Assembly: GCA_963971405.1 (NCBI GenBank)
Contig: OZ020486.1
Location: 27,489,419 to 27,553,418, forward strand
From: Psococerastis gibbosa
Lineage: Eukaryota; Arthropoda; Insecta; Psocodea; Psocidae
Length of the DNA stretch: 64,000 bases
Direction of reading: 5' to 3'
A model generated the notes under the pieces. That model searched no databases and was not told the origin of the DNA. It worked only from the letters and a program-made list of their open reading frames with translations. Below, one piece after another: positions 23,863 to 35,910 of the stretch (positions are counted from its first letter, which is position 1; every line of letters starts with the position of its first letter). The position numbers and the translations under genes were made by a program.

Positions 23863-24825
23863 GACAATAATTTCATGGTGAATAATTTTCCTATGGTTAA
23901 ATTTCCGATATCTCGGGGTATGTCCAGCTGACGTCACTGGAGGTGAGGTAAATTCTAGATAGGCCAGATCAACACAATACCACACAGCATTAATAACAGG
24001 GCACGCAATACATTTGAGCGTATATTTTCTATCATTAAAAAAAAAAAAAAAAAAAATTGTTTGCACAAAACCGAATAGTTTTTTGGGAAAGCAACCTGTC
24101 CGGTTTCGTTACTCAATTTAACACCTAAAATATCCCTGAAGGTAGAAATCATCTATAGAAAGGTTTCGCAGAAAAATGATTTTTTAATAATTTTTCATGA
24201 AAATTGAGCTATTTAAATTTTTTTGCCCCCAGAAGTGAACTATCAAGGGGCAAGCGACCCCCCGCATTTTGTTTACATTAATAACAACTACAATTTATGT
24301 GAATTTAAAAGAAATAGTTGGAGCCGTTTTTGAGAAATAATTTTTTTAGACGTTTTTTTGGAGTTTTTTGAGAATAAACACCCCCAAATTGAGCCCAAAA
24401 TAAATAAAACGGTCCTGAGGTATAATTTTTGTTAACCTATATGCAAAATTTCATCCAAATCGGCTGAGTAGTTTGCCCAGAAATTGATGAACAGACAGAC
24501 ATCCAGACAGACAGAGCGACAGATAGACATTTCGTAAAAACCACTTTCCTTATACTACGTATAAATTGGAAAGCAATAAAAGCAGGTGAGATGCCTGAAA
24601 ATTTTAAGCTCTTTGGCTGTATTGATATATGTTTTGCTTTTGTATGGTAAACGGGTTATTGCTGTGCCCAATTAATTGTAAGCTGCCATACTCGCAGGAT
24701 GTAATCCAGATGGAAGATGTCCTGGGACCTAAAAACGTGTAAATTCGTTGAAATCTCGGAAACGAAAATTTCGACCATCACAAAGCTTTCCTTATACTAC
24801 GTATAAATTGGAAAGCAAAAATAGC
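23863..24825 (+). repeat. Interspersed element DR1 with a templated insert
   Basis: 5' truncated copy (begins ATAATTTCATGGTGAATAATT). At about 24,545, after CGTAAAAACCAC, the element is interrupted; it resumes at about 24,720 with CCTGGGACCTAAAAACG and ends at 24,818 GGAAAGCAA. The insert at 24,546-24,720 is the end of another DR1 copy plus its downstream flank, matching about 27,357-27,530. Confidence 0.78.
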
Positions 24826-25596
24826 TCATCTACCCAAAACTGAGATAGTTCACTATAAATTATACTAACTACGACCAACCCCCACGTGAAGGGATTATCC
24901 GGTGGGTTTCTCCTTGGGGAAAATTCCGAAAATATAAGGCTCTTGAGCATTTCTCATGGAATCATTTACGTCAAGGAAAGAGCTGCCCTTCTGTGTCTAT
25001 CAAAGCACTACGTAGCAATCTACATAAATCGTCCACGTTTTTTGCATTTTCTCCGCTTGGCAAATACTGTACTTTGGAATTGCAAGTCTCAAGGCCCAAA
25101 ACAGTCGAAATATTAAGGACAGGACAATGCTCGAATAACGTAGGTCTGTTGATTACCTTATAAAAAGATTCACTAATAGGAGGGGGGGGGGGGCGGGAGG
25201 AGATAACCTTTATAAGGGGGAAGGGTTTTAGTTTTCACGTCATAATTGACGACTACTAAACAAATATAGGAGAGCAGTTATAATCTCTTATATGTGACGT
25301 CATTGCTCCTTATTATGCTTGTTAGTCCACATTAGCACGTTGCAACTGGACAACATAAACGCCCCAATGCGTCTGATTTAGTCAGAAACGATGTAACTTA
25401 GGCCTACTTGTCTACTTAGTACTTGTGCCCTATGGGCCCTCACCGTGGCCTGGGACTTTGCCAAAATCTACTACTACTACTTGTCTACTAATTATTGAAC
25501 AATTAATTAGACTTAAAAGTATGCATACGTTTAGTTGTCATTGTGCCCACCTCCCCTTTTTTTTTAAATGTTAATCGAATGCAAACAATTTAATGA
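24826..25596. other. Unassigned interval
   Basis: G-run at 25,183-25,194. No recognised gene or repeat. Confidence 0.35.
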
Positions 25597-25715
25597 ATGT
25601 ATTCGATTGACCTCTTCAGTCGCCCCTGTATGTTAGCACCCGTGTTGAGTTACGACACGTCTCCGATCGCATGGCATGTAGAAGTACAAGCACACTACCC
25701 CATCGAAGGTATTTT
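25597..25715 (-). repeat. Second tRNA-like dispersed repeat (family T), reverse copy
   Basis: Reverse complement of the 53,860 repeat: ATTGACCTCTTCAGT, GAGTTACGACACGT and GTACAAGCACACTACC are shared in the same order. Diverged by scattered changes and small indels. Confidence 0.5.
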
Positions 25716-25989
25716 CAATAACAACAAAACTCCAAGTAAATAAAAATTTATACAATTTTGTCCAGAGCAACATAGATACGTATAATTATTATATAGATCC
25801 AATAGAACATTTAGACACCACGAAGGCCATTGAAGAAATTTGTTTCTTAGCTGGGACGGCGGAAGGTTGACATAGGTCATGATTTGATAATCAGATGTTA
25901 AAGTAGCCGCGAAGACAAGAGCACAGTCACTGGCGATGATTTGCCAATCGCTTAGGCTTGTGTAACTCAATACCAATCCATTTAAATAA

Positions 25990-26300
25990 ATATACTGTAT
26001 GTTGTCTCCGAGCGAGACTCCAACCCTGCACCAGCTTAATACAATCTACAACCTCCACTGGGTTGACTCCCTTAATAACTCTTCTAGGTAATACTGGCCC
26101 TAGACTATCAATTATTATATTGAATATCCTTATTTTTACCCAAATTCTTTTACTAACTTTAGAAACAGCCGTCGCTTTCATCCAATCATATGTATTCGCA
26201 ATTTTAGCCACTCTATATTCGACAGAAACTAATTAATGTTAACACAAAATCACCCTTACCACATAGTCAATATAAGCCCATGGCCCCTTACTGGGGCAAA
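25990..26300 (+). pseudogene. NUMT: nuclear copy of mitochondrial ATP6 3' end and COX3 5' end
   Basis: Seen: from about 26,067 one frame reads LLGNTGP, then a hydrophobic stretch, then [20 protein letters not shown] and a short tail to TAA at 26,234-26,236, the classic ATP6 C-terminus. The stop's last A starts ATG TTA ACA CAA AAT CAC, which reads through NHPYHMVNMSPWPLTGA, the COX3 N-terminus, to 26,298. The TAATG overlap is the usual mitochondrial ATP6/COX3 junction. The family match improves with the invertebrate mitochondrial code (AGA=Ser after GP, ATA=Met). Upstream of about 26,060 the ATP6 similarity is rearranged, and after 26,298 the COX3 frame hits AATTAA. Nuclear sequence flanks both sides, so this is a dead mitochondrial insertion rather than a gene; a 92-codon ORF across it is a relic. 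Confidence 0.88.
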
Positions 26301-26514
26301 TTAAACTGTCTCCTGCCACGATTTTTCCTATCTCAATACATTAAAAAAAATAATGTTCCAAGAATGACCGGAGTTACGTTACCCCAAGGAGTACAAGCAA
26401 GTGTCATCATACCTCTTGAAATTTACACCCCCCCCCCCCCAAAGAAACATTGATAGAAGTATTGCAGAAAATGACTCCCTTCGCCTGTGTTGGGTGACAG
26501 TCTAGCATAAATAA

Positions 26515-27390
26515 AAGAACCGGTCCGAGTTTACTCGAACATGTTTTCCAATTTATAAATTAGTAGATATAGACATGTGTAATTTCATAGGAAATAATTT
26601 CCCTATGGTTAAATTTCAGATCCCTCGAGGGAGGGGGGGGGTCCACCTCAATATATTAAAAACCCCTGAAAACTTAATTGCATATTCTGGAACGAACAGA
26701 CCAATACATTGTACAGTAATAACAATGACACATGGCACGTAATGTATTGGAGCGTGAATTTTCCATAATTTCTAAAAAAAAAAAATTTTTTGCACAGATG
26801 CAAATATTTTTTTGGGAATGCAACCTGTCCGTTTTTGTTACCCTATTGAACACCTAAAACATACCTGAAGGTAGAAATCATCGATAGAAAGGTTCCGCAG
26901 AAAAATTATTTTTTAGTCATTTTTCATGAAAATTGAGTAATTTTTACTTTTCTTATATTACTCCCAGAAGCAAACTATCAAGGGGCAAGCGACCCCTCGC
27001 ATTTTTTTAACATTAATAACGACTACAATATATGTGAATTTAAAAGAAATTTTTGGAGCCGTTTTTGAGAAATACTTTTTTAGACGTTTTGTTGGAGTTT
27101 TTTGAGAATAAAACCCCCCCAAATTGAGTTAGCTCAAAATAAAAATAAAATGTTCTTGAGGTATGAATTTTGTGAACCTACATGCAAAATTTCATCAAAA
27201 TCGGCCGGGTAGCTTGCCCGGAAATAGATGAACAGACAGACAGACAGAGAGCGACAGACAGACATTTCGTAAAAATCTTTTATTTTTGGTTCCTGGGAGC
27301 TCAAAACGTGTAAATCCGTTGAAATCTCGGAATCGAAAATTTCGACCATCACAAAGCTTTCCTTATACTACGTATAAATTAGAAAGCAAT
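26515..27390 (+). repeat. Interspersed element DR1, near full-length
   Basis: AAAGAACCGGTCCGAGTTTACTC to TAAATTAGAAAGCAA, with a short G-run, TATCAAGGGGCAAGC, the GACAGACA run and CCATCACAAAGC in order. Its last 35 bases and the following 137 bases are the source, or sister, of the insert in the 23.9 kb copy. Confidence 0.8.
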
Positions 27391-27530
27391 AAAAGCAGGC
27401 GAGATGCCTGAAAATTTTAAGCTCCTTGGCTGTATTGATATATGTTTTGCTTTTGTATGGTAAACGGGTTATTGCTGTGCCCAATTAATTGTAAGCTGCC
27501 ATACTCGCAGGATGTAATCCAGATGGATGA

Positions 27531-29286
27531 TATCTGGAAACTTCTTATCTTCAACCTACAATTGATCTCGCTCTCACTCGCCAATGACTATAACATAGCC
27601 TTATCAATTTATTAAAACATTTTCAGGTAAAATTATATGAGATCATGATCACCAACCAGCATATTTGAATTTAATAAATTATTTTAATTTTAAAACTACT
27701 TATTATAATAAAAGTTGACTTGATAAAATATTACAAAAAAAAAAAATCATTATTAAGTCAAATTTTATTATAACGTGTTCGAAATATTACAAAGTTAAAG
27801 GAGACTATTTTATATTATTACTTAAAACTACGTTTACTTCATCGCATTACAATCTCTTAAGTTGAAACATTTCCAAAATAAAACCTTTCTTTCCTTTCTC
27901 ATTCTTAGCAAATATTTGTGTAACCGAACAACATCAACTTCAATGTTTCTGAGTATTTTTAACAAAGCAACACCGACAGGTCTATCCTCCGAAATAAAAG
28001 TACGTAACCAAGACTTCAATCAGAGTAGAGAAGAAAAGATGAGCCCGCTTGTTGCAATAATTATTGGGATTCTTGCCCTAATTTCAAGAAAATCATTTAT
28101 TCTTGGATACAGTAGGGGATCATAGGCATAGTGCTTCATAGCGTCGAACACTGTATTTGGCAAAAGACTCTCTCTTGCAACGTCCCTCTTTTTTTGCCAT
28201 TTGCCATCCATTAGCGAAATTCGACAGCGTCATGGCCCTCACGACCCCCCCCCCCCCCCATGAATCCACCATTGAATCATAGTTCTAGACCTATGCACCA
28301 GACGCATGTGCCCATACAAAACAAAAATTTTCCACATTGCATTTTGATTTTACTACCTATAAATCAAAATTGCAACATTGAATAGCAGTTTGACACCACC
28401 GATCAAAGTTTTATGCCAATGGGCATGACTGCATCTGCTCCTGTTGGAAGTAATTACGGTTGACGGCTAACCCAGTAGCAGCACCAGCACACAATTTTGC
28501 CTTTTGATCTTCCTGCGCAGAGCTAAGCACAGTAAATTGCGAAACCACAAAAAATTACTAAAAGTTTGCCCGCTTACGTTAGGTTTTCGAATGGGGTGGT
28601 GTTTCATTTGGCGCCCCCCCCCCCCGGGATTGTTAGATTGTTTTTTAAAAGATGGGCCTGATTTTGCAGACGATAACTTTATTTTAAAAAACTGGAAAAA
28701 GGGGAACCGGGGTCTCCCCGCCGATTTTTTTTGAGATAAATATCTAAAAAATTGGCTATTTTGCTAAATTTGGGGGGGGGGGTCGGACCCCGCTGACCCC
28801 CCCCCCCTTGGCTACGCCCCTGATACCTGTATAGGCTACAATTTGCATAGCCTACTACAATGCTAAATCCTTACAATTTTGGAGATTTACTCTATGCACT
28901 TATACAACACAAGTTTCAATTTAGGTAAAATATCCACGACAAATCCATATCCACTAAAAATGTACATGGTCCCCCTGATGTCACCCCTTTTGAAGGTTAG
29001 TTATTAGTTATTATTTTTTTAAGGACTTTTTATGAACCCAGGCCTACTTATAGTGGCCTTGTCCAAAGACAACGACCCCATAGATTTTGGACATTATTTG
29101 TATTGTTTCCGTATGAATTTTTGGCCATTGGCAAACTGGTATACGTTCACAATGTCAACCTACACCGGCTACAAGCGATAATGGACATTGACGCAATGAA
29201 ACAGGCGAAAGCATGACTTAACCAAGTACAGGTACGAGCCTCTTTTAAAGGCTGCTGAAGTCCATTGCAAACAGTATGTTTGAATG
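27531..29286. other. Unassigned interval with hAT-like debris
   Basis: A C15 tract with ATGAATCCACCATTG at 28,245-28,275 looks like a hAT right end. The element end at 28,823 is listed separately. The ORFs at 27,834-28,211 overlap on both strands and have no motif. Confidence 0.35.
28600..28823. mobile_element. hAT-like right end and G/C-rich decayed body
   Basis: Ends CTTGGCTACGCCCCTG, the complement of CAGGGGCGTAGCCAAG, a hAT terminus. Upstream are several G and C runs and GGGGTCTCCCCGCCGA. No matching left end or duplication was found, so the left boundary is arbitrary. Confidence 0.5.
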
Positions 29287-29315
29287 TTAGTAGTAGTAGT
29301 AGTAGTAGTAGTAGT
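29287..29315 (+). repeat. (TAG)n microsatellite
   Basis: Nine to ten uninterrupted TAG/AGT trinucleotides. On the minus strand they create a poly-Leu run in a 140-codon ORF that shows no protein family features. Confidence 0.8.
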
Positions 29316-29590
29316 GTTCGTCGGGTTAATAACGACTTAGGCCTCATATTTGGGCCCATAGAGCGACTCCGACTTGACTGTCCTATGCCAGCCCATAGGA
29401 CAGTGGACCTCCTGATTATAGTGGATTCCGAACCACTTGGGAAGCACAGTGAAGTCAAACGATTAGTTCGGAGGTGACCAGGACAAGTCCTACCATGTTT
29501 CCCTACCGGCACTGTGCACACGACCAAGTTATCTGCGGTTTTCAACCTGCTCTGGTCCGCTGGATTCAACTTGGTATGGCGGCTGGCATG
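29316..29590. other. GC-richer unique stretch after the (TAG)n tract
   Basis: Balanced base composition and no match elsewhere in the window. Both strands have ORFs of 70-140 codons without recognisable motifs. Could be part of a degenerate repeat or a regulatory element; no function assigned. Confidence 0.3.
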
Positions 29591-29974
29591 TTTGAATGTT
29601 AATATCTATTCAGTATTATATTGGTCATTAGAGTTATCTAAAGTTTGATTAGAATGCATATCCCTCGTGCATATATCCATGGAGCTATCGGGGAACGTGA
29701 CAACCCCATCCAGAGGGGTTCAGAAATTATTGTAAAGTCATATTCTATATGCCAAGGTCACGTGTTTAAATTAGCTTAATATTGCAGGATGCTTTTAAAA
29801 ACTATGCACGAACTCTATGTGAAGGACAAAATACTCGTTTGCACGACATCTGCCACCTGTTTAGGGTGCGTTTAGGCTTATACGAGTGGACTAGTGGAAG
29901 ATCAACTTTCTAGACGTAAAATGTTGTGGTCAGCAACATTCTCTAAACTCTATGGCCCCCTAACAGGACTAAAA

Positions 29975-30288
29975 TCTATAATCTATAGATGTATCTGTAT
30001 ATATTGAAATGTTCTGTCCGTTTGTATACGCTTCAAAAACTCAAAAAGTTCTGCACCGATCGAGCTGAAATTTTAGCATGATATATAATCCGCATCAAGG
30101 ATTGTTTTTATCTAATTTTTGCATCAGTCACATATCCGCGACCGCCAAAAAAAAAAACAAAAAAAACGAGGAAAACAATTCTCAATTCTCAATGGAACCA
30201 CGTTAATACGAGACCCCGAAGGGGCGAGCTGCCGCCCGCGGCGGGCGCAAGGGGAGCGGGGCCGCGAAGTGGGCCCAAGCCCCGCTTG
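29975..30288 (+). mobile_element. Short non-autonomous Helitron-like element
   Basis: Begins near TCTATAATCTATAGATG after an A. It contains the GATCGAGCTGAAATTTTAGCATG-like subterminal motif common in arthropod non-autonomous elements and ends in the same GC-rich tail and CGCTTG|T terminus as the 47.5-50.5 kb pair. About 310 bp, no coding. The 5' end is less certain than the 3' end. Confidence 0.65.
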
Positions 30289-33200
30289 TTTGACATAAAT
30301 TCATAGGGACAAATATCAATGTCCGAAAAACCATGGGGTCGTTGGCTTTGGGCAAGGGCCAATCGGCTATTACAAGTACGCCTAGGTCCATTCCAGGACA
30401 TAATACGATAATGTACATAGCTTGCTTGTTATGCTGCTGCTTACTTGAATAGAATAATTTGTTATAATTTTACTAGTGTGAAGTAGTAGACTAGTAATGG
30501 TGGATACTGGACATGGCATCCCATTGTAATTGTACGCAGGAGATCGCTCCAGTGACCGAATGACTCAGCCATAGTTCAGTGTTGATAGCCAACGAGAGCT
30601 TAAATATACAATCTACGGCTTCATAACTTTAGCGGCAAGGGCTACCATGTTCCAATGAAGCGAATTAAAAGAAAATAGTGGAAAACACACCTGACACAAT
30701 TGAGGGCCCATTTAATAATAAAAAAAAAACTTACAGACCGACATCCTCTATGATGTCGCCAACTTGGAATCTGAAGCTACGAGAAAGTTACTTGGATGGC
30801 ACACTACTTGAGCCCCATTACTTGACCCTCAATTTAAGTACGAAATGGCTGACTAGCAGATTGAGAGCTGGCGGTACTATGGCTACGACTGGGTAATACA
30901 AATCAGAAACTACGAAGTTGACGGTTTGTCGGAGCTATTTATGGAAATAGGAGAGCCAATTTGCAAAAGCTGGAAGAGGGTTATTAGATATTAGTACAAA
31001 ATACCGCAGGACATCAACTAACCAGCTAACGTCTTAGCTTTCAACTGAACTTAGTTGCACACATACCAAACGTTTTGGGTATATTATTCAAATAAGCTGT
31101 CGTTGATAGGCTATTTACAGTTAGGTGTAAGAGAGGGCCATAGACCCTAATCTCGCTGCATCTATATTTAAGTTTTTTTCAATAAAGACTTTATTATTAT
31201 TGTTATAAGCCAATGTAATGAGCTAATAGGCTTAGGCTAACGTGTCAACTTGAAACTGAACTTGCTTTGACAACAACTCCCATAGAACACACTTATATAA
31301 TAGATGAACAGGCTTAAGAGAGTTCAGATCATCAGCAGAACTACGGTGGAACATTTCTGTCATTTTGTCTTGCAAAGGCATTTGTTAGTAGTTTTTTTTT
31401 TAAGGTTGTTTCATTACGAAAGTAGGCGTTACCGGCGTTATTGCCATCCGCCGATAAAGAACCTGCTTTTGAACAACCGATGGACACACAATATTATACC
31501 GCTATGAAGTATGATACATAGCTTCAAGAGTCAAGAGTGGAAGAGTTCAATGCTGAGCAGTGCATTGTAATCAGCGTTTTAAAGTTTTAAGTCAATTTAG
31601 TCTTAAAAATGGATAATTCAATAAAGTTTTGCCTTTACGCAAAATAGTAGTTCAGTTAGGTGGTTGATTAACTGTGTTGTCCTGTCAAACAATATGAATC
31701 TTGCCAATGAAAATCACACAGGGGATAGAGTCAAACCTGGACAAGGCGGACCGGTAGTGGCATGGATCGTGAATTAGAGTCCCGCCAGATTTTTCTTGAC
31801 TCTTTATTTTCGGATATAACATTAAAAATAAAAATTGGATTCAACAGTTCTGCATCCTTTAGCCCGATTGAGCGGTTATATTCCCTTTATTATTGGTGTC
31901 CTTTGTATAAATCTCCGCATTGCCTAATAAGTCCGTTTACTTTTAACCAAAAAAATTGTTATTTATTTATTTCCCCTCCATTTCAAAGAAGTAATTAAAT
32001 TTCGCATGTTGACTCCCCAGGACGTCCATGACCTATGTCAATACACAGATTGAGAGGATTTGTATCCAAGCCGTTCGCTGGTCGTTGACTCAAGATTTGG
32101 CCTTGGAAACGAGTTGCCAAAACTCGTTGGCCCACGTCACTATAACAGAGCAGCGACCTACCACAACGCCGAAAATGTTATCTGCAAAACTTGATATTCT
32201 TAGTTTGTATATGTGGCCGACTAGTGCATAACTACTAATGTAAGTTTGCCACAGCTTTAGAAATTGAAATTTTAAGTATTTTAGACTATTGAGCCCTAAG
32301 GCTGTTAATTTGGTAAATGTGTTAATGTATTTTTTTTTTTATAAATTATTCATTTGCTTTGAAAAACAGATAAGGACAAGAATTTATATATGATAGTACA
32401 GCACAGCATAGTCACATTTCCACACTCTAAACCGGCCCCACCATCGCTTGAAAAGTATCTGTATGAAATACTGGACGGCACCGCCGTTTACCAATGCAAA
32501 ATTCCTTACCGAGACATTTCAAGAGAGGTTGGGAACTACCCTTAGTAAAATTTGAAATAAATAAGTAATTTGACACGAGTTTGAAAGAATTAGCGTCAAA
32601 TTAGGCATATATACAGTGTCTCGTTCTACAGTATAAACAGTGCCCAACTTCAATATCCTAATGTCAGAGATCCATATCTCATTATCCGACTAAATGGAGA
32701 AAGTAAGTAATAAAGTAAAGTAAGTAATATTTCCAGATATAAATAATCCAATCGAATAATCATATACCGCGGTTTATACTTCGGGCTTTATAATAATGAT
32801 TATATATATATTGCAGTATTAGCCTATGTAGCATTTTGCATTTTATTTAATTTGACTGCATACATATATTTAGATAATGCTGCAATTGGATCACACCATT
32901 TTACCCTTATGTAGAAACTTGGCTGTTGCATATGCCTTCATTGTGGTGTCTATTGCAATAAAAAAGTACCATTTCGAATTATACGTTAGGTTGGGCTCAT
33001 GATGTGCAACAACTGTGCAAGCAACATATTATACGACATTTAATTACGTTATTATTCTAAAGTATATTGACATACCATAGGCCTAGAATAGGCTTTCCTG
33101 CTATGTTGTAGCTTAGTTTTATGTAACTCACATACAATATAAGGAATACAAATTGACGAAATTGTAAATTATTAAGATGTTTCAAAGTTATCAGCACCCA

Positions 33201-33639
33201 TCAATCAAGAAATGTTTGGAAGTAGTACCTACCTAACTAAATTAACTAAACACAGCTCCAGCTATTTTAAGTATGCGGGTTGTCAAACAGTTAAAGTCTC
33301 ATATAATTTGAAACTCTTTATTCCGCAACCGACGGTTTTCCAGTAAAACTTATCTGTGAATAAGTCTAAATTATGGGGTAACTTATTTTTTTTTCCCTCT
33401 GGTGAAAGGGCTTCCTTATATATAATACATTGCAGTATTATATGATATAATATGTATATATAACATTGACATTAAATTAAATTTGGTTGAAATGGAACCT
33501 CATTATAACAGAAATTAAGGCTTTTTACTAGTTAATTACTAGTTTTCTGACGCAAGTTTGTTCACGTCACTCCCCTAATGCTCAACCAAATGGTTTTATT
33601 AGGGGAAGCCCACCATCTCATTACCTACCTATGTATTGT
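30289..33639. other. Long unassigned interval
   Basis: Mostly AT-rich, with only a weak SINE-like fragment at 31.1 kb. No exon, RNA gene or clear transposon. It lies upstream of the E93-like promoter. Confidence 0.4.
31122..31200 (+). repeat. Possible SINE family S 3' fragment
   Basis: AGTTAGGTGTAAGAGAGGGCC and CCCTAATCTCGCT resemble the distal body of the SINE, followed by a TTTATTATTATTG tail. No A or B box remains, so the assignment is weak. Confidence 0.4.
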
Positions 33640-33746
33640 ATGGAATTTTGTATTCTTATCACCAATTTGTGGGATACTGAGTTAGATTTTGATTTTTTGT
33701 TTTGTTTTAATTGAATTAAATTTTTCTTTCTTTCTTTCTTTCCTTC
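33640..33746 (+). mobile_element. Possible non-LTR retrotransposon 3' end with (TTTC)n tail
   Basis: TTTTGTTTTAATTGAATTAAATTT runs into TTTCTTTCTTTCTTTC. Resembles the layout of the insert at 22,461, but no coding sequence precedes it and the start is uncertain. Confidence 0.35.
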
Positions 33747-33987
33747 AAGTCATTGGCGAGTAAGGGCAATCGTCTGAAATTAAAGCGATCAGCTATTGCT
33801 CAACATGGCGCATTTAGAATATAGGAATTTGTAGCTAAGAATTTTTTAATCCTTGAATTCATCGTTTCAAATTTGAATGAGTAAACTATGGAATTATTAT
33901 TAATTTAATTAAATTCCCCAATTCTGTCACTCCCCTTATTTGGGGAGTGTGCTCCCGTCCCCATTGTAATAAACAATAGTAAGGCCA

Positions 33988-34134
33988 GGACATGTAGAGT
34001 ACTACTACGGACTCTTAACTTTCACCCGAAAGGTTGTTGGTTCCACTCCCAAATTTCCTAGTTGAATGTAAGATAGGGCTTTATAGCCCTAACCCAACGA
34101 GGTTGGCCTAGTAATCGAACGAAAAGTCATTATA
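33988..34134 (+). repeat. tRNA-derived SINE (family S), internally deleted
   Basis: The head GGACATGTAGAGTACTACTACGG and the AAGGTTGTTGGTTCCACTCC block (B box degraded) are joined to the tail (AGTTGAATGTAAGATAGGGC ... ACGAGGTTGGCCTAGTAATCG). The CATGCTTCGGAGGG middle is missing. Confidence 0.8.
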
Positions 34135-34714
34135 CAAAATGCCAATGCTTATATAAATGTAAGATGATAAATTGGGAAACAGCTTCGGAAATCGGAAATC
34201 ATAGATGACCTGTTATGAACATTAGATAACCACTTACGCCCATATGTCGTAAAGCCTAAACAAATGACGGGCCGGAAAATCAATAAGAGGGACAAACAGT
34301 TGTGGGGAAAACACCTCAGTGGAGACACCTGCCTAAAATTAGAAAAACCAAAAAATGAAAAAAAAAAAAACAGAAAATGCTACAAGGGTGGAAATTTCAT
34401 CTCTCGTTTCTCATTAAAAGAGCCCCACCCGGCCGTCTCAAGCTGGCCACCCTCATGAAAAAACGCGCAAGTTTCGGTTCGGGTTTTCGGGGGGTGGTGA
34501 GCCACCCACCCCTGCACTCGGGGGACAACTTCAGGGTCGGTGACTGCTAACTCTACACCCTTTCTTTCCACATTGTTACGCAACTCGTCACACCCTCCAC
34601 TTTTTTTCATTGCAGTGGACTTTCAAACTCCTTTCCAAATACCCCTATAGCTTCATTTCAATTAATCAATGTTTTTCAACTTCATTTCAATCAATGTTTT
34701 TCAACTTATGTCAA

Positions 34715-34839
34715 GACATGTAGAGTAGTGGTACGGACTCTGACTTTCACCCGAAAGGTTGTTGGTTCGAATCCTACACTTCCTACATTTTCTGGCCATG
34801 CTCCGCTAGGTTGGTTTCATAATAGAACAAAAAAAGTCC
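34715..34839 (+). repeat. tRNA-derived SINE (family S), internally deleted
   Basis: The head GACATGTAGAGTAGTGGTACGG, B box GGTTCGAATCC and TTTTCTGGCCATGCT run directly into CCGCTAGGTTGGTTTCATAATAG, so about 80 bases of body are missing. The joint is at a shared GCTxCG word, suggesting a short-homology deletion. Confidence 0.8.
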
Positions 34840-35452
34840 TCATTAATTTAACTTATTATTAATTATTAGTAATAATTATTTATTTATTTGTTACCTGAAT
34901 TAAAAAATAATGATTACTCTAAAATGGATGAGATTTTGAATGAAATGTTATATGGGTGTGCCTGAAAAGTCTTGTAGATTCCGTTTTACAAACTCTTTTT
35001 TTAGTTTTAATAAATTGTGTTAATTAGGACATGGTACCCTAAAGTTTGTGCATATATACTGTACATACTCGTAATTCAAGCCAATTATAGATTTTTTCAT
35101 GGCATAGTTTTTATGGCGAACCGGATTATGCTCTCGTTTAATGACTACCATCATTTCCTGTCCGTATTCATACAGCTAGGTAGTAGGAACCCCCTCCACA
35201 TGATAAAACCACTCATAGACTATCTGAAAATTTTCGAGACAATACTATGGACACAGAATGCTCATTAGCTTACTTGAAGCTTTATAAGCTTTATCGGACT
35301 AATTCGTTGGGATCCTCAGACAGTAATGGGGAAGATAGCCAAGATGAAAACCCACCAGCAAGACTTTTTAAAGGGAACTTCACAGATTAAGCTTTATAAT
35401 TACTGGATCATAATAGGAATTGCGTTAAAAGATGCAGCGGTTTTACGACTAA

Positions 35453-35646
35453 GGGCGGATTCTACAATACCTAAGACCGATAAAGTATACTACATACTGT
35501 TCTACAATACATATGGAGATTTATTTCCCCAATTAAGTTCATTACAATTGTCGAATTGGATATTTATTATAATAACGAAAATCGGCGATTGACTACATAT
35601 AAGGAATAATTACGTTATAAGGAATATACTGTATTAGAATCCGCCC
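35453..35646. mobile_element. Harbinger-type MITE, 194 bp
   Basis: Termini GGGCGGATTCTACAATAC and GTATTAGAATCCGCCC, flanked by exact TAA duplicates at 35,450-35,452 and 35,647-35,649. AT-rich centre; the 88-codon ORF crossing its left side is chance. Confidence 0.78.
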
Positions 35647-35734
35647 TAAGAGTAGGCTGTGGCTAATCCATGAGGTAAAGCATATGGAGGATATTCTAGA
35701 CACTTAATTGCATAAACAGACAAAATAGCAGATA

Positions 35735-35910
35735 GTAGCGGAGTCAGGGCTACAATGCCCTCAATTACATTACTCATTACTAGGAAGACCCGGGACCGCC
35801 TGCTTTACATGCCCTCCGAAGCATGGCCAGAAAATGTAGGAAGTGTAGGACTCGAACCAACAACCTTTCGGGTGAAAGCCGGTGTCTGTACCACTACTCT
35901 ACATGTCCTG
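35735..35910 (-). repeat. tRNA-derived SINE (family S), reverse orientation
   Basis: Reverse complement: AGCGGAGTCAGGGCTACAATG, then GACCCGGGACCGCCTGC, then GGACTCGAACCAACAACC and CCACTACTCTACATGTCC. Lacks the distal A/T tail. Confidence 0.82.

Noticed and set aside
25958..26236. 92-codon ORF as a nuclear membrane protein gene
   Set aside because: It is the end of mitochondrial ATP6 read in the nuclear code, followed directly by the COX3 start; a NUMT.
29147..29569. 140-codon minus-strand ORF, the longest in the window
   Set aside because: The Leu run is the (TAG)n microsatellite and no family motif or splice context is visible.
35060..35130. A COX1-like stretch (CCAATTATAGATTTTTTCATGG)
   Set aside because: No frame gives conserved COX1 blocks with any code; similarity is low-complexity chance.
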